From assembly GCA_947178105.1 (NCBI GenBank), contig CAMWXD010000007.1, positions 34,813 through 98,812 on the forward strand: 64,000 nucleotides of DNA, in the 5' to 3' direction. Made by a program: the position numbers and the translations under genes. Of this stretch, positions 1 to 9,376 are shown piece after piece. The stretch's first letter is position 1, and every line of letters starts with the position of its first letter. Source of the stretch: an uncultured Eubacterium sp. GTDB taxonomy: Bacteria; Bacillota; Clostridia; Lachnospirales; Lachnospiraceae. The notes under the pieces were generated by a model, which was not told where the DNA came from, ran no database searches, and worked only from the letters and a program-made list of their open reading frames with translations.

Positions 1-590
1 ATATCCAGAATCTGTGCCTGAATCGTCACATCCAGAGCCGTTGTCGGCTCATCTGCGATCAAAAGATCTGGTTCACAGGCAAGGGCAATCGCAATGACAA
101 TCCTCTGCTTCATGCCGCCCGAGAATTGATGCGGGTACTCTTTATAACGTTCCGGAACAATGCCAACCATAGACAGCATCTCCTGGGCACGCTTTAATGC
201 CTCGGCCTTGGAACAATGATTGTGAAGAAGCACAACCTCCGCAATCTGGTCCCCTACGGTCTTCACCGGATTCAAAGCCGTCATTGGGTCCTGAAAGATC
301 ATACTGATCCTTTTCCCGCGGACACTTCGCATTTCACGGCTGGACTTTTCTAAAAGCTCCTCTCCGTCCAGCTGAATCGATCCCTGGATCACATGGCCGA
401 CTTTCGGCGGCAAAAGCCCCATGATCCCAAGTGCCGTAGTCGTTTTGCCGGCACCGGTTTCCCCCACAAGCCCTATGATACCGCCTTTTTTTAGTTCCAA
501 AGTAATTCCATTCACTGCCTCTACCACTTCTTCATCGGTCTCATAGTGGATTACGAGGTTCTGAATTGATAATATATTTTCGCTGCTCAA
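1..590 (-). CDS. Oligopeptide-type ABC transporter ATP-binding protein (partial)
   Basis: This is the ATPase subunit of a Dpp/Opp-family importer and drives uptake with the two permeases and the lipoprotein encoded just upstream. The C-terminus is cut off by the window edge; about 196 residues are visible. A Walker A motif (GETGAGKT, residues 43-50), the signature FSGGMKQR and a Walker B followed by the D-loop (LLIADEPTTALD) can be read. The start is taken as TTG at 588-590 because a GGGAGG ribosome binding site lies nine bases before it and no ATG fits. It begins 14 bases after the stop of the permease gene, so it belongs to the same operon. The substrate could be a peptide, but the context of glycoside genes makes a glycoside or oligosaccharide possible. 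Confidence 0.9.
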   Translation of the reverse strand, partial: MSSENILSIQNLVIHYETDEEVVEAVNGITLELKKGGIIGLVGETGAGKTTTALGIMGLLPPKVGHVIQGSIQLDGEELLEKSSREMRSVRGKRISMIFQDPMTALNPVKTVGDQIAEVVLLHNHCSKAEALKRAQEMLSMVGIVPERYKEYPHQFSGGMKQRIVIAIALACEPDLLIADEPTTALDVTIQAQILD

Positions 591-604
591 CTCTGCTTAC
601 CTCC

Positions 605-1513
605 CTACTTTAACCTTGGATCAAATGCATCGCGCAAGCCATCGCCCATAAGATTAAACGCGAAACAAGTCACCATGATCATCAGTGCCGGGAACAGCAT
701 CATATATGGCGCCTGGGTAATATATGGCTTGCCGTCATTTAGAATCAGCCCCCACTCCGGAGTCGGAGCTGCCAGTCCTACACCAATGTAGCTCATAGAA
801 GACATCATCATAATGGATACAGCCAGAAAGCCGACAAAATAAATGATCATAACACCTACCGCATTTGGAATCATATGCTTGATAATCATCTGCACCTGGC
901 CGACACCAATGGCCTCTGAGGATTCAATGTAGTCATTTCCACGCACACGCAGGATCGCCGCGCGGTTATTCCTTGCCATCGTAGGCATGGAAGCGAACAT
1001 AATCGCTGCTACCAGCTGCGGAATACCATTTCCCAATACAGCTACGATACACATTGCCATCATAATCATCGGGATAGCCTGGAAGATATCCATAATACGC
1101 ATAATAATCGTATCTACCTTGCCGCCGAAATATCCAGCAATAATACCAAGCAGACCGCCGCTGAAAAATGCTGCAATCGTACAGAACAAAGCAATGATCA
1201 GCGAATATCTTGTACCATAAATACAGCGGCTGAAAATATCCCGTCCAAACTGATCCGTCCCAAACAGATGGGCAGAACTCGGCTTTTGCATCATAGCCAT
1301 ATAATCCTGTACCTGTGCATCATACGGAGCGATAAAGTCCGCAAATATCGCAATCAGTATCAGTATACAGACGACTGCCAGTCCGATTAACGCGGTAGGA
1401 TTCCTTTTAAACCGCTTCCATGACTCATAGGCAGGTGTTGATTTTACCGGTTTTTTTCGTTTCGCATTTTTTCTTTCTATTCTCTCCATTGCGGGAGTAT
1501 GCATTTTAGCCAT
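605..1513 (-). CDS. ABC transporter permease, DppC/OppC family
   Basis: This is an inner-membrane permease of 302 residues, the usual length for the family. A cytoplasmic N-terminus leads into a first membrane helix near residues 41-62. The OppC N-terminal motif HLFGTDQFGRDIFSR follows at about 82-96, and five further helices form the BPD_transp_1 domain. The EAA loop that contacts the ATPase is seen around 199-216 (EAIGVGQ...HMIPN). The C-terminus ends in the family-typical GDGLRDAFDPRLK. It pairs with the DppB-like protein encoded 15 bases upstream. The substrate cannot be deduced from the permease. Confidence 0.93.
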   Translation of the reverse strand: MAKMHTPAMERIERKNAKRKKPVKSTPAYESWKRFKRNPTALIGLAVVCILILIAIFADFIAPYDAQVQDYMAMMQKPSSAHLFGTDQFGRDIFSRCIYGTRYSLIIALFCTIAAFFSGGLLGIIAGYFGGKVDTIIMRIMDIFQAIPMIMMAMCIVAVLGNGIPQLVAAIMFASMPTMARNNRAAILRVRGNDYIESSEAIGVGQVQMIIKHMIPNAVGVMIIYFVGFLAVSIMMMSSMSYIGVGLAAPTPEWGLILNDGKPYITQAPYMMLFPALMIMVTCFAFNLMGDGLRDAFDPRLK

Positions 1514-1528
1514 TGTTTTTTCCTCCCT

Positions 1529-2494
1529 CTATGCTGCCTTGCTGGCAGGTTTTTTCTTCGAACCGCCGGAAATGATCGTTGTCTTTAATCTTGGATCAAT
1601 CAGTACGAAGCTGATATCCACCAGCAGATTGATAACCGTCAGCACGATAGCAATAATCAGCGCTCCACCCAAAACAGATGGGTAATTCCTTTGGGTTATA
1701 GAATCTACAATATATTTTCCAACGCCCGGCACGCTGAATACCGTTTCCAGTACCATTGCACCGCCAATTGAATTCCCAAGATTGGTACCGATGGACTGCG
1801 CCACCGGAATCATTGCATTCCGCAATGCGTGGTGATAAGTAATATTGGCTTCTGTCTGGCCCTTTGCTCTTGCTGTGCGGATATAATCCTCTCCCAATAC
1901 TTCCAGCATGGAAGAACGTGTGATACGTGTGTAACTTGCCACAGAAGCCAGGCCTGTACAAGCCATCGGAAGAATGTAACCCTGAATCGTATCAATTCCG
2001 GTCGCAGGCAGAATATGAAGCTGCACCGCAAAAATCATAATTAACACTAATGCTACTACGAACTCCGGCACAGACTGAAACAGCATGGATACGACCAATA
2101 CTACGGAGTCAATCCAAGTATATTTCTTTAGCGCAGAGATAATGCCAAGCAGCACTCCAAGAACCGCTCCAATCGCAACAGCCCCAATTGTAATCTTAGC
2201 AGAAGTTCCCAGTCTTGGAAGGATTTCAGAAAGCACTGGCTCACCCGTACGATAGGAATCACCAAAATCACCTCTTACGATTCCCCCTATATAACGAAAA
2301 TATTGTACAATTACCGGATCATTCAATCCCAGCTCTTCCCTCTTCGCATCTACCTGCTCCTGCGTTGCATCATTTCCCAAAATCTGCCTTGCCGGATCAC
2401 CCGGTGTGAAAGTCTTTAGTATAAAAATGATAGCCGAAACGCCAAGGATGATCGGAATGAGAAGAAGAAGTCTTTTTATGACATATCTTAACAT
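1529..2494 (-). CDS. ABC transporter permease, DppB/OppB family
   Basis: This 321-residue protein is the partner permease of the adjacent DppC-like protein. It starts with the typical MLRYVIKRLLLLIPIILGVS first helix, followed by the TPGDPA motif of the DppB N-terminal domain and a six-helix BPD_transp_1 core. The EAA loop reads RTARAKGQ...HALRNAMIP. The C-terminus carries a short basic tail. It lies 140 bases downstream of the binding-protein gene. That gap contains only short inverted repeats (a CTGCGG pair and GATTCT/AGAATC around 2596-2607), which might partly terminate or stabilise the message so that the lipoprotein is made in excess. That role is inferred. Confidence 0.93.
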   Translation of the reverse strand: MLRYVIKRLLLLIPIILGVSAIIFILKTFTPGDPARQILGNDATQEQVDAKREELGLNDPVIVQYFRYIGGIVRGDFGDSYRTGEPVLSEILPRLGTSAKITIGAVAIGAVLGVLLGIISALKKYTWIDSVVLVVSMLFQSVPEFVVALVLIMIFAVQLHILPATGIDTIQGYILPMACTGLASVASYTRITRSSMLEVLGEDYIRTARAKGQTEANITYHHALRNAMIPVAQSIGTNLGNSIGGAMVLETVFSVPGVGKYIVDSITQRNYPSVLGGALIIAIVLTVINLLVDISFVLIDPRLKTTIISGGSKKKPASKAA

Positions 2495-2634
2495 AATTTA
2501 ACCCTCATTTTATTTCGTTCATTCGCTTTCATTTACACGGAATGCCAGATATAGGAACGGCACTGCGGAAAATACCCCGCAGCGCCGGAGATTCTCTCAG
2601 AATCACTTACCCACAATATGCATTCCTATTGCTG

Positions 2635-4332
2635 CTATTTATAAAAGCCGGTCGGGTCAATAAATCCTCTTTCAATTGTATTATAACCTTTCAGGCCTTT
2701 TGATGTGACTGCCGCTTTCATCTCTGAATAAGTATTTGAAAACCACATCTCATCTTTCCAAATCTTTTCTAATTCAGCTGCCTGATCTTGCGCTTTTTTC
2801 TCATCCTTTTCTTCAATCAATGCCCCAACTGCCGCATCTACTTCTGGTGTCGTGTATTTTGGTCCGCCAATACAAAATGTGTCAATGATCGACTGGCGAT
2901 AGAATGTCATCATTGCCGGATATCTTGCATCTACCAGATCGCCCACATGAATCAGGTCATAATCACCGCCGTTCGCTGCTTCTACAAACTGTGGAGTATC
3001 TACAATATTAATCGTGAGGTTAATACCAACCTGTCGTAAATTCTCCTGTATAACAGTAAAGATCGGATTCTGATCCTGCATACCAACAAGGCTTAGCTCC
3101 AGTCCATCTGCATAGCCAGCTTCTGCCAACAGAGCCTTTGCACCTTCCACATCCACAGCTCTTTCTTCCGCGGTAAAAGTCTCATTATAATACTTGCTGT
3201 TCAAATCAAAGTACCCAAGCACTGCAGGTACCGTTCCTGCTGTACCAACCATAGCGATTGCTTCAAAATCCAATGCCTTATCAATCGCCTGACGTACTTT
3301 CAAGTCAGCTGTAGGCCCGGCTTTTGGTCCCATATTATAGAATAAACGGGTATTCTGGCCAAATGTATGCATAACAACGTCAACGGTATCGCTTCCCACA
3401 TAAGTATTTACCATGCTGATTGGCATATCCCACGCCACATTCAGGTCGCCAGACTGTACTGCCATTGCGCGCGCAGCTGAATCCTGTGTAAATGTAAACA
3501 CGATTTCTTTATAATATCCGGCATAGTCTTTGTCATAGTAATCATCATTTCTCTCAAGTGTAATAGACTGTCCGCTCTTCCATTCTTTAAATTTGTATCT
3601 TCCTACGCCAATTACCGGATTTTTGGCAGCCTCTTCCAGTCCGCCTGCAGCATTTACTTCATCTTCACTGACAATTCCAAAATTAGACCATGCAATCATA
3701 TTCAGGAAATCAGGAGCTGCCGTATTGAATTCAATTGTTACCGTATGCTCATCATCCGCTTTTGCTCCTGCCAGGAAACGCCCTGTATCTGTATTGGCAT
3801 TGATATCCATCCATACACCTGCAGAATATACGACATCATCTGCTACCAGAGGCGTACCGTCAGACATTGTTACGTCATCGCGGAGTGTGAATGTACAATG
3901 CGTATCATCCACCCATTCCCATTCAGATGCCAGCATCGAGTAAACATCACCTGTGTTACGATCCACATTTACCAGTCTGTCCATAATTGCACTGCTGATA
4001 ATCTGTGCTTCATTTTCTACTTTACCTACACCGGAACCCCAAATCGTAGACGGTTCTGCTGATAAGCCAATACGGAGTGTTTCGTCCGTTGTCTGTGTAT
4101 TCGGCATATCTTCATTTGCACCCTTTACGCCGCCTGCTCCGTCCGTGTTACCTTCATCTGGTGTATTCCCGCTGCTGTCCTGCTCATTTCCTGTGTTATC
4201 TGTAACAGCAGTATTTGCATCGCTTTCGCTCTGTTGTCCGCCTGTTTTTGCAGCACCTCCGCCGCAGCCTGCCAACAAGGTTACTGACATAACCGCGGCA
4301 ATCCCCAAACAAAGCATCTTCTTAAATTTCAT
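2635..4332 (-). CDS. ABC transporter substrate-binding lipoprotein (SBP family 5)
   Basis: This 565-residue exported lipoprotein delivers substrate to the DppB/DppC-like permeases. The N-terminus has a basic stretch, a hydrophobic core and the lipobox LLAGC with the lipidated Cys at residue 23. A low-complexity Gly/Asp/Asn/Thr linker of about 60 residues follows, then the SBP_bac_5 (DppA/OppA) fold. The segment reading LRIGLSAEPSTIWGSG is the usual start of that fold. An AAGGAGG ribosome binding site precedes the ATG. Family 5 proteins bind peptides, nickel or oligosaccharides, so the ligand is open. The neighbouring deglycosidase-like genes suggest a glycoside. Confidence 0.9.
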   Translation of the reverse strand: MKFKKMLCLGIAAVMSVTLLAGCGGGAAKTGGQQSESDANTAVTDNTGNEQDSSGNTPDEGNTDGAGGVKGANEDMPNTQTTDETLRIGLSAEPSTIWGSGVGKVENEAQIISSAIMDRLVNVDRNTGDVYSMLASEWEWVDDTHCTFTLRDDVTMSDGTPLVADDVVYSAGVWMDINANTDTGRFLAGAKADDEHTVTIEFNTAAPDFLNMIAWSNFGIVSEDEVNAAGGLEEAAKNPVIGVGRYKFKEWKSGQSITLERNDDYYDKDYAGYYKEIVFTFTQDSAARAMAVQSGDLNVAWDMPISMVNTYVGSDTVDVVMHTFGQNTRLFYNMGPKAGPTADLKVRQAIDKALDFEAIAMVGTAGTVPAVLGYFDLNSKYYNETFTAEERAVDVEGAKALLAEAGYADGLELSLVGMQDQNPIFTVIQENLRQVGINLTINIVDTPQFVEAANGGDYDLIHVGDLVDARYPAMMTFYRQSIIDTFCIGGPKYTTPEVDAAVGALIEEKDEKKAQDQAAELEKIWKDEMWFSNTYSEMKAAVTSKGLKGYNTIERGFIDPTGFYK

Positions 4333-4460
4333 ACTTTTCCTCCTTCAAAATGTTTTGATTGTTTTCTTTACTATATGTAACAGTGTCCGTCTTTTCAGTC
4401 TTCCACTGTACCACACGTATTTGCTTTCTTCTGTTAAAATGTACAAAGCTGTCTGAACGC

Positions 4461-5450
4461 TCACGAAATATTTGCAATTGTTGTTTCAAAGTCCCTGATC
4501 CGCTCTTTCATATTTTTATCCAGCATTTCTTTATTTGCCATAATCTTTGGCCCGCAGATCGTACCAAAGCCCTGAATTTCTGTTGTATGCTCACGCAATC
4601 CTGCAAATGTACCGCGTGCCCTGTTCTGCTGCTCCTTAGAAAATACAACTTTAATTTCATCATTCTCAATACTAAGCTGTCCTTCGATGCCGCAGACCGG
4701 GCATTCTACCTTTGTCGTTCCCGGAAGGATTGTAATCAGTCTCTGATGGCATACCGGACATACTCCTGCAGGTTTATTGGCAGGCTGGAAAAATTCCGCT
4801 GTATCATCCTTATACCCTTCTACCGTCCGTTTCCCCATCTCGTGCATATTATCGATTAATTCCTGGTCGATATATGGATTACCGATCAGCCCCATCCCGT
4901 TTGCATTATAATTTCCCATAACTTTCATCATTGGCGGAAAACCGAACAAATGCAGGGTAGCTGTTCCCATAGAAGTCCAGTTTTCTGTACTGGCTCCGCC
5001 TACAGAAATATACGAAATCGTTCTTCTTTTCAGCCGCCCCATCGGAAATGCATCCGGGTCACCCGGCATCTCTCCGTTGCGGCGTTTATCCAGTACCCAG
5101 GTAATTGCAGAGTAATCATGTCTGCAGCTAAAACGGTCTACAAAATCCTTAAACTGCCCTGCCGGCTGAAGTACATAGACAGGTGCCCCTACGACCAACG
5201 CATCCGCCCAGCGTACTTTTTCTTCCAGTTCCTGAAAATCATCTTTAAAAATACAAGTATTGTCATTCCCTTTCTCCAACTGTGTGGAACAAGCCCCGCA
5301 GCCGCGGCAGCGGCCAATATCCAGGGCACAGGTATTTACAAAACGGATCTCCGCATCCGGATCAGCCATACGGCAGCCGTACAATGCTTCTTTCACCAGA
5401 ATGTCTGTGTTGGCATTTTTCTTCCCAAATGAAATACCAAGAATATTCAT
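4461..5450 (-). CDS. Iron-sulfur flavoprotein (NADPH-dependent FMN reductase fold) with C-terminal zinc ribbon
   Basis: This is a flavodoxin-like redox protein of 329 residues. The N-terminal half has the FMN-reductase fold (MNILGISFGKKNANT; VVGAPVYV near 86-93). Cysteines C48, C51, C54 and C66 form a compact CxxCxxC...C cluster of the kind seen in iron-sulfur flavoproteins (Isf). Near the C-terminus two CPVC pairs (C231/C234 and C250/C253) look like a small zinc ribbon or rubredoxin-type knuckle, which is not part of standard Isf. A paralogue with the same layout is encoded at 9377-10339, at the start of this gene block. It is probably an electron-transfer partner for the neighbouring sugar or aglycone reactions. 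The substrate is unknown. Confidence 0.8.
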   Translation of the reverse strand: MNILGISFGKKNANTDILVKEALYGCRMADPDAEIRFVNTCALDIGRCRGCGACSTQLEKGNDNTCIFKDDFQELEEKVRWADALVVGAPVYVLQPAGQFKDFVDRFSCRHDYSAITWVLDKRRNGEMPGDPDAFPMGRLKRRTISYISVGGASTENWTSMGTATLHLFGFPPMMKVMGNYNANGMGLIGNPYIDQELIDNMHEMGKRTVEGYKDDTAEFFQPANKPAGVCPVCHQRLITILPGTTKVECPVCGIEGQLSIENDEIKVVFSKEQQNRARGTFAGLREHTTEIQGFGTICGPKIMANKEMLDKNMKERIRDFETTIANIS

Positions 5451-5493
5451 ACAAATTCTCCTTCAAAATTTTCTATTATTATGATCTTCCATC

Positions 5494-6552
5494 TCAGCCA
5501 TTCTCAATCGCTCTCCGCAATGCTTCCTGATGACGGCGTACCTGCTCAATACTGTCGACACCGACATCCCTTAAATGTTCTCCACCTTCATATTCTGAAC
5601 TCAAAAAACCATGGTATCCTGCTTTTTTGAATGCCTCTACCACCTCTGGGATTGCCACTGCTGTCTCTGTATAGTCTTCATGTACGTGATAGAATTTCGC
5701 ATGTGTATGGAAAATATAGTCGATATTGTCTATGATGTCCTGCGGCTCTGACCAGGAATAGGTGAAAGATGCCCCTGCGTATGCCTTGTCAGCCGGTCCT
5801 GCACCTGCTTTTTCTACTGCATCCATCATCTCCTGCATGCCATTCGCCATCCGGTATTCCATATTTGCTTTTCCAAGATTCAGGTCATATTTAATCTTGA
5901 CAAATCCCTTTGCAAGTCTCTGTGCATAAGCATCATCTACGATTTTGATGCATTCTTCCGATGCCCCCTGCCTTCTTGCCTTGTCCCTTAAGACATCCGG
6001 TATATTTTTACAGAAAATGCCCATATCCGGAATAAATCCAAAATGTTTCGTGCCAGTCCGGTGAATCATCTCCATATAGCCGTCAGCCCATCCGGAATTC
6101 AGTGAAAACGGCGCATGTACTTCCAGTCCGATCTTTACATCCATTTCATCTGCGTATTCCAGGCTTCCCTCTATGACATCCATTGGAGTAGAGACAAGTG
6201 TGCGAAGATTTTTGAATCCAAGCATGGATGCTAGGCGGATGTCTCTCTTCATCATATTGATCTGCTCACCCAGCGACAGTGTCCGGTTATCAAAAATCTT
6301 ATTTTCCAAAAAAGCATCATAGCAGGACGGTTCCAGATGATATTCCTTTAACCAGTGAAACCACTGATCCCTGAATTCCTGTGTTTCAATCGGAAGCGGA
6401 AATCTGCGGATCATCTGTTCTGCAAGCAGCTCCACACCTGTGGCTCCTGTCTTTGCTGTTTCCTTTAAGCACCCTTCCAGATCCAGTTTCCCATCGTAAT
6501 ACTCATCCTGATAACTGTACAGGGAAACACTTCTTTTTATATCGTAGTTCAT
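5494..6552 (-). CDS. dgpB: C-glycoside deglycosidase alpha-subunit-like TIM-barrel protein
   Basis: This 352-residue protein has the xylose-isomerase-like TIM-barrel fold of the sugar phosphate isomerase/epimerase family. Putative metal ligands are at the expected strand ends: E144 (GLEVHAPF), D176 (GFIPDMGIF), H289 or H291 (KFYHVHED) and E320 (LSSEYEGGEH). The decisive context is the gene directly upstream (14 bases away), which encodes a DUF6379 protein. That pairing is the signature of the DgpB/DgpC (DfgA/DfgB, CarB/CarC) complexes of intestinal and soil bacteria, which break the C-C bond between a 3-oxo-sugar and a flavonoid aglycone. The start has AGGAGG at good spacing. The assignment rests on family recognition and synteny; the substrate could instead be an O-glycoside. 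Confidence 0.75.
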   Translation of the reverse strand: MNYDIKRSVSLYSYQDEYYDGKLDLEGCLKETAKTGATGVELLAEQMIRRFPLPIETQEFRDQWFHWLKEYHLEPSCYDAFLENKIFDNRTLSLGEQINMMKRDIRLASMLGFKNLRTLVSTPMDVIEGSLEYADEMDVKIGLEVHAPFSLNSGWADGYMEMIHRTGTKHFGFIPDMGIFCKNIPDVLRDKARRQGASEECIKIVDDAYAQRLAKGFVKIKYDLNLGKANMEYRMANGMQEMMDAVEKAGAGPADKAYAGASFTYSWSEPQDIIDNIDYIFHTHAKFYHVHEDYTETAVAIPEVVEAFKKAGYHGFLSSEYEGGEHLRDVGVDSIEQVRRHQEALRRAIENG

Positions 6553-6566
6553 ATCTGATTCCTCCT

Positions 6567-6962
6567 TTATACGATTTCAAAATCTGCTTCACACAAAGCT
6601 TCTGTCTGGAATGGCATATATGATGGAGCTATAATCTGCATCGCCTTAATATGATGTTTTCCTTTTGCCAATCCGCCATCTTTCTTGACAAAAACATCTG
6701 CATACTCACCAAATTCCCATCGGTAATCCGAATCTACAACTGTACGCATTTCTTCCAAAGTAAAAGTTTCACCATTTACTGTAAACCGGATATCTTCCCT
6801 TGCTGCATCTTCTCCATCCACATTTACCTGGATATCACGGACAATTGATAATGTAAAGCCGCGGTAATACTGTGCCTTAAACCGAAATTCATATCCGGTT
6901 ATTTTTCCATTCTCTTCTATATTCCGAAAACCACTCGGATCATAAATCTGTCTTGCTGCCAT
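6567..6962 (-). CDS. dgpC: DUF6379 protein, C-glycoside deglycosidase beta-subunit-like
   Basis: This small 131-residue all-beta protein matches the DUF6379 family in length and character, for example GYEFRFKAQYYRGFTLSIVRD near the N-terminus and alternating polar/hydrophobic strands throughout. In characterised C-glycoside deglycosidases this beta subunit binds the TIM-barrel alpha subunit and shapes the active site. The in-frame ATG at 6980 is less likely than the ATG at 6960-6962, because only the latter has AAGGAG seven bases ahead. It lies immediately upstream of the alpha-subunit-like gene, as in known clusters. No signal peptide or membrane segment is visible. Confidence 0.75.
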   Translation of the reverse strand: MAARQIYDPSGFRNIEENGKITGYEFRFKAQYYRGFTLSIVRDIQVNVDGEDAAREDIRFTVNGETFTLEEMRTVVDSDYRWEFGEYADVFVKKDGGLAKGKHHIKAMQIIAPSYMPFQTEALCEADFEIV

Positions 6963-7023
6963 AGTTTTCTCCTTTTCCATCCAAAAACATGCTTTCTTAA
7001 TTTTAGATTCATAGCCCTCTCAT

Positions 7024-7944
7024 TTAAATCACAAACTGGCGCAAATATCTCTGGCTCATCACAAGAGAATCTTCCACTTTTTCTTTGGATCCTTCAAAAG
7101 CCTTATCTTCTACCTCAATGCAGGTACATCCGTCATAACCGATATCTGTCAGGGCTGATACATATTTACCCCAGTCCACATCACCTAATCCCGGCAGCTT
7201 CGGCGACATAAAATCCAATGGATAAGCCATAATGCCGCAGTCATTCAGACGTTCTTTATATACCTTGATATCCTTATAATGCACATGGAAAATCTTATCC
7301 TTGAATTCATAGATCGGCTGGATATAATCAATCATCTGCCATACAAAATGAGATGGATCATAGTTGATTCCCAGATTGCTGCTGTCTAAAATTTCAAATA
7401 CCTTTCTCCAAATTTTCGGTGTTGTCATCAGATTCTGTCCGCCCGGCCATTGGTCTGCACCAAACAGCATCGGACAGTTTTCAATCGCTACCTTTACATC
7501 GTTTTCTTCTGCCATCTGAATGATCGAAGGCCAGATCTCCTTTACCAGCTCCAGATTTTCTTCTACTGTCTTTGTCTGATCTCTTCCGATAAATGTTGTA
7601 ACCATCCCAATACCAAGCTTATGGCTTGCCCGGATCAGATTTTTCAAATGTGTCACTGCCATTTCACGCTTTGTCAAATCTCCATCCATTGTATTTGGAT
7701 AATAAGCCATGGAAGAAATCTGTACCCCTTTTTCCCTGCTGTAATCTGCAATATGCTTTGCATATGCATCATCTTCCAGAACACGCTCAGCATCAATATG
7801 ACTGACACCTGCATACCGGCGTTCTGCCTTCCCCTGCGGCCAGCAGGCCACTTCTACACACTCAAAATCGTGTGCAGCCGCAAAATCAATCATTTCTTCA
7901 TACGTCCATGTATCCAATATCGCACTTACAAATCCCAGTTTCAT
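7024..7944 (-). CDS. Sugar phosphate isomerase/epimerase family protein
   Basis: This is a 306-residue xylose-isomerase-like TIM barrel. Metal-binding residues expected for the family are visible: E155 (VAIENCP), D196 (GINYDPSHF), H220/H222 (IFHVHYKD) and E277 (CIEVED). Relatives include IolE/IolI-like inosose or keto-sugar isomerases and 3-oxo-sugar-processing enzymes. Its place between the deglycosidase-like pair and the GPH symporter suggests that it isomerises or hydrates the keto-sugar released by the complex. It starts at ATG with AGGAGG upstream and follows the symporter gene by 31 bases. The exact reaction cannot be told. Confidence 0.82.
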   Translation of the reverse strand: MKLGFVSAILDTWTYEEMIDFAAAHDFECVEVACWPQGKAERRYAGVSHIDAERVLEDDAYAKHIADYSREKGVQISSMAYYPNTMDGDLTKREMAVTHLKNLIRASHKLGIGMVTTFIGRDQTKTVEENLELVKEIWPSIIQMAEENDVKVAIENCPMLFGADQWPGGQNLMTTPKIWRKVFEILDSSNLGINYDPSHFVWQMIDYIQPIYEFKDKIFHVHYKDIKVYKERLNDCGIMAYPLDFMSPKLPGLGDVDWGKYVSALTDIGYDGCTCIEVEDKAFEGSKEKVEDSLVMSQRYLRQFVI

Positions 7945-7975
7945 ATATCTGTTCCTCCTATTTTAGTTTGTTCTT

Positions 7976-9346
7976 CTATTTCTGTTCTGTTTGCCTGCGC
8001 GCTGTCAGCCTCTCTCTTACCGTATCCATATAACCTGGTTTATCCAGATCATAGAACAGCAGCGGAATGATCCCGATAAAGAATACAACACCCGGAAGCA
8101 AATTTGCTGCAAGATTAATGCCATCCTGAACATGTGGTGTAATTTCTCCTCCGCCAACGTATCCATATGCACCCATAACCAGCAAAAATACAGAATTGGC
8201 AATAGCCGTTGCAATCTTAATCCCGGTTCCATTAAAAGAGAATGCCATACCATCATTGCGGACCCCATATTTATCATCAAAATCATCAATGGCATCCACG
8301 ATCATTCCGCTTCCACTCGGTCCTGCAATATAACCCGTACCATAAATGACCATACATACAAAATTAAATGGTATATTTGTAGACGGTCCAAAATACAGCA
8401 GTACTAAGGCAGCCCCCTGGATAATCATAGAAATAATCGCAGCATTCCTCCGGCCAAATTTCCCGACAAACGCTGGGGCAAACGGCATAACCAATGTTCC
8501 TACCGCCATCTGCATCATCATAAATACAGAAATCAAATCAAAATTCTGTACACAATGCATATAGAAAAATACTGCAACAGAAATACGTCCAAGAATACCA
8601 AACATGTTAAAAAATGAATACATAATCGCACAAAGAAGATTCTTATTTTTAAAAATCAGCTTTAGCCCACCACTTATTTTGCCCTGGCTTTCCTTTTTTG
8701 CTGTGATCCGTTCTTTTGACATGATCGCTACCGCCCAGAACATCGGAAGTGCTATCAAAGCCAGTACAGCTGCTGTACCTCTGTATCCTGCAGCCTGATC
8801 TCCTTTTCCTATCCACAGAACAAGTTTCAATACAAATAAATTCAAAACAATCTGCCCGATCGTCATACCCATCATCTGTGCCGCATTTAATCTGTTGATT
8901 TCTTTCGGATCACGTGTCATAACTGCCGGCAGTGCTGTATACGGTACATTTGTCACCGTATAGGCCATACCTAATCCTATGTAAGTAATATAAGCGTAAA
9001 CAAGCTTTCCTGTATCACCAAATCCTGGCACCGTAAAGGTCAGAATTGTAAAAACAACCAGCAATGGCGCACCTGCAAAAATATAAGGCCGAAAACGCCC
9101 CCATTTTGTATGTGTACGTTCCATCAGCGTTCCCATCATCGGATCATTGATGCCATCCCATATCTTGGCAACCAGCATCAACATTGCAACAGCCCCTACA
9201 CTAAGACCAAATACATCTGTATAAAAAAGTGACAGATAAGTACCTACCATCGTCCACGACAACTGGGAGGCAAAGTTTCCCATACCATATACAAAATAAT
9301 TCTTAAATGTTAATGGCTTTGTGCCATATTGATTTACTCCTCTCAT
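7976..9346 (-). CDS. GPH-family glycoside:cation symporter
   Basis: This is a membrane transporter of 456 residues with about 12 predicted helices. The family motifs are clear: KIWDGINDPMMGTLMERTHTKWGRFRP near residues 62-88, equivalent to the D-ND-MG-DRT-TKWGRFRP motif of MelB/XynB/GusB-type carriers. Members bring glycosides, pentosides or glucuronides into the cell with Na+ or H+. It is encoded between the paralogous iron-sulfur flavoprotein and the isomerase-fold gene, in one transcription unit. It probably imports the glycoside whose bond is cleaved by the DgpBC-like pair, in parallel with the ABC importer. Confidence 0.9.
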   Translation of the reverse strand: MRGVNQYGTKPLTFKNYFVYGMGNFASQLSWTMVGTYLSLFYTDVFGLSVGAVAMLMLVAKIWDGINDPMMGTLMERTHTKWGRFRPYIFAGAPLLVVFTILTFTVPGFGDTGKLVYAYITYIGLGMAYTVTNVPYTALPAVMTRDPKEINRLNAAQMMGMTIGQIVLNLFVLKLVLWIGKGDQAAGYRGTAAVLALIALPMFWAVAIMSKERITAKKESQGKISGGLKLIFKNKNLLCAIMYSFFNMFGILGRISVAVFFYMHCVQNFDLISVFMMMQMAVGTLVMPFAPAFVGKFGRRNAAIISMIIQGAALVLLYFGPSTNIPFNFVCMVIYGTGYIAGPSGSGMIVDAIDDFDDKYGVRNDGMAFSFNGTGIKIATAIANSVFLLVMGAYGYVGGGEITPHVQDGINLAANLLPGVVFFIGIIPLLFYDLDKPGYMDTVRERLTARRQTEQK

Positions 9347-9376
9347 AAACTCCTCCAGAATCTTCCTGTACCCCCA

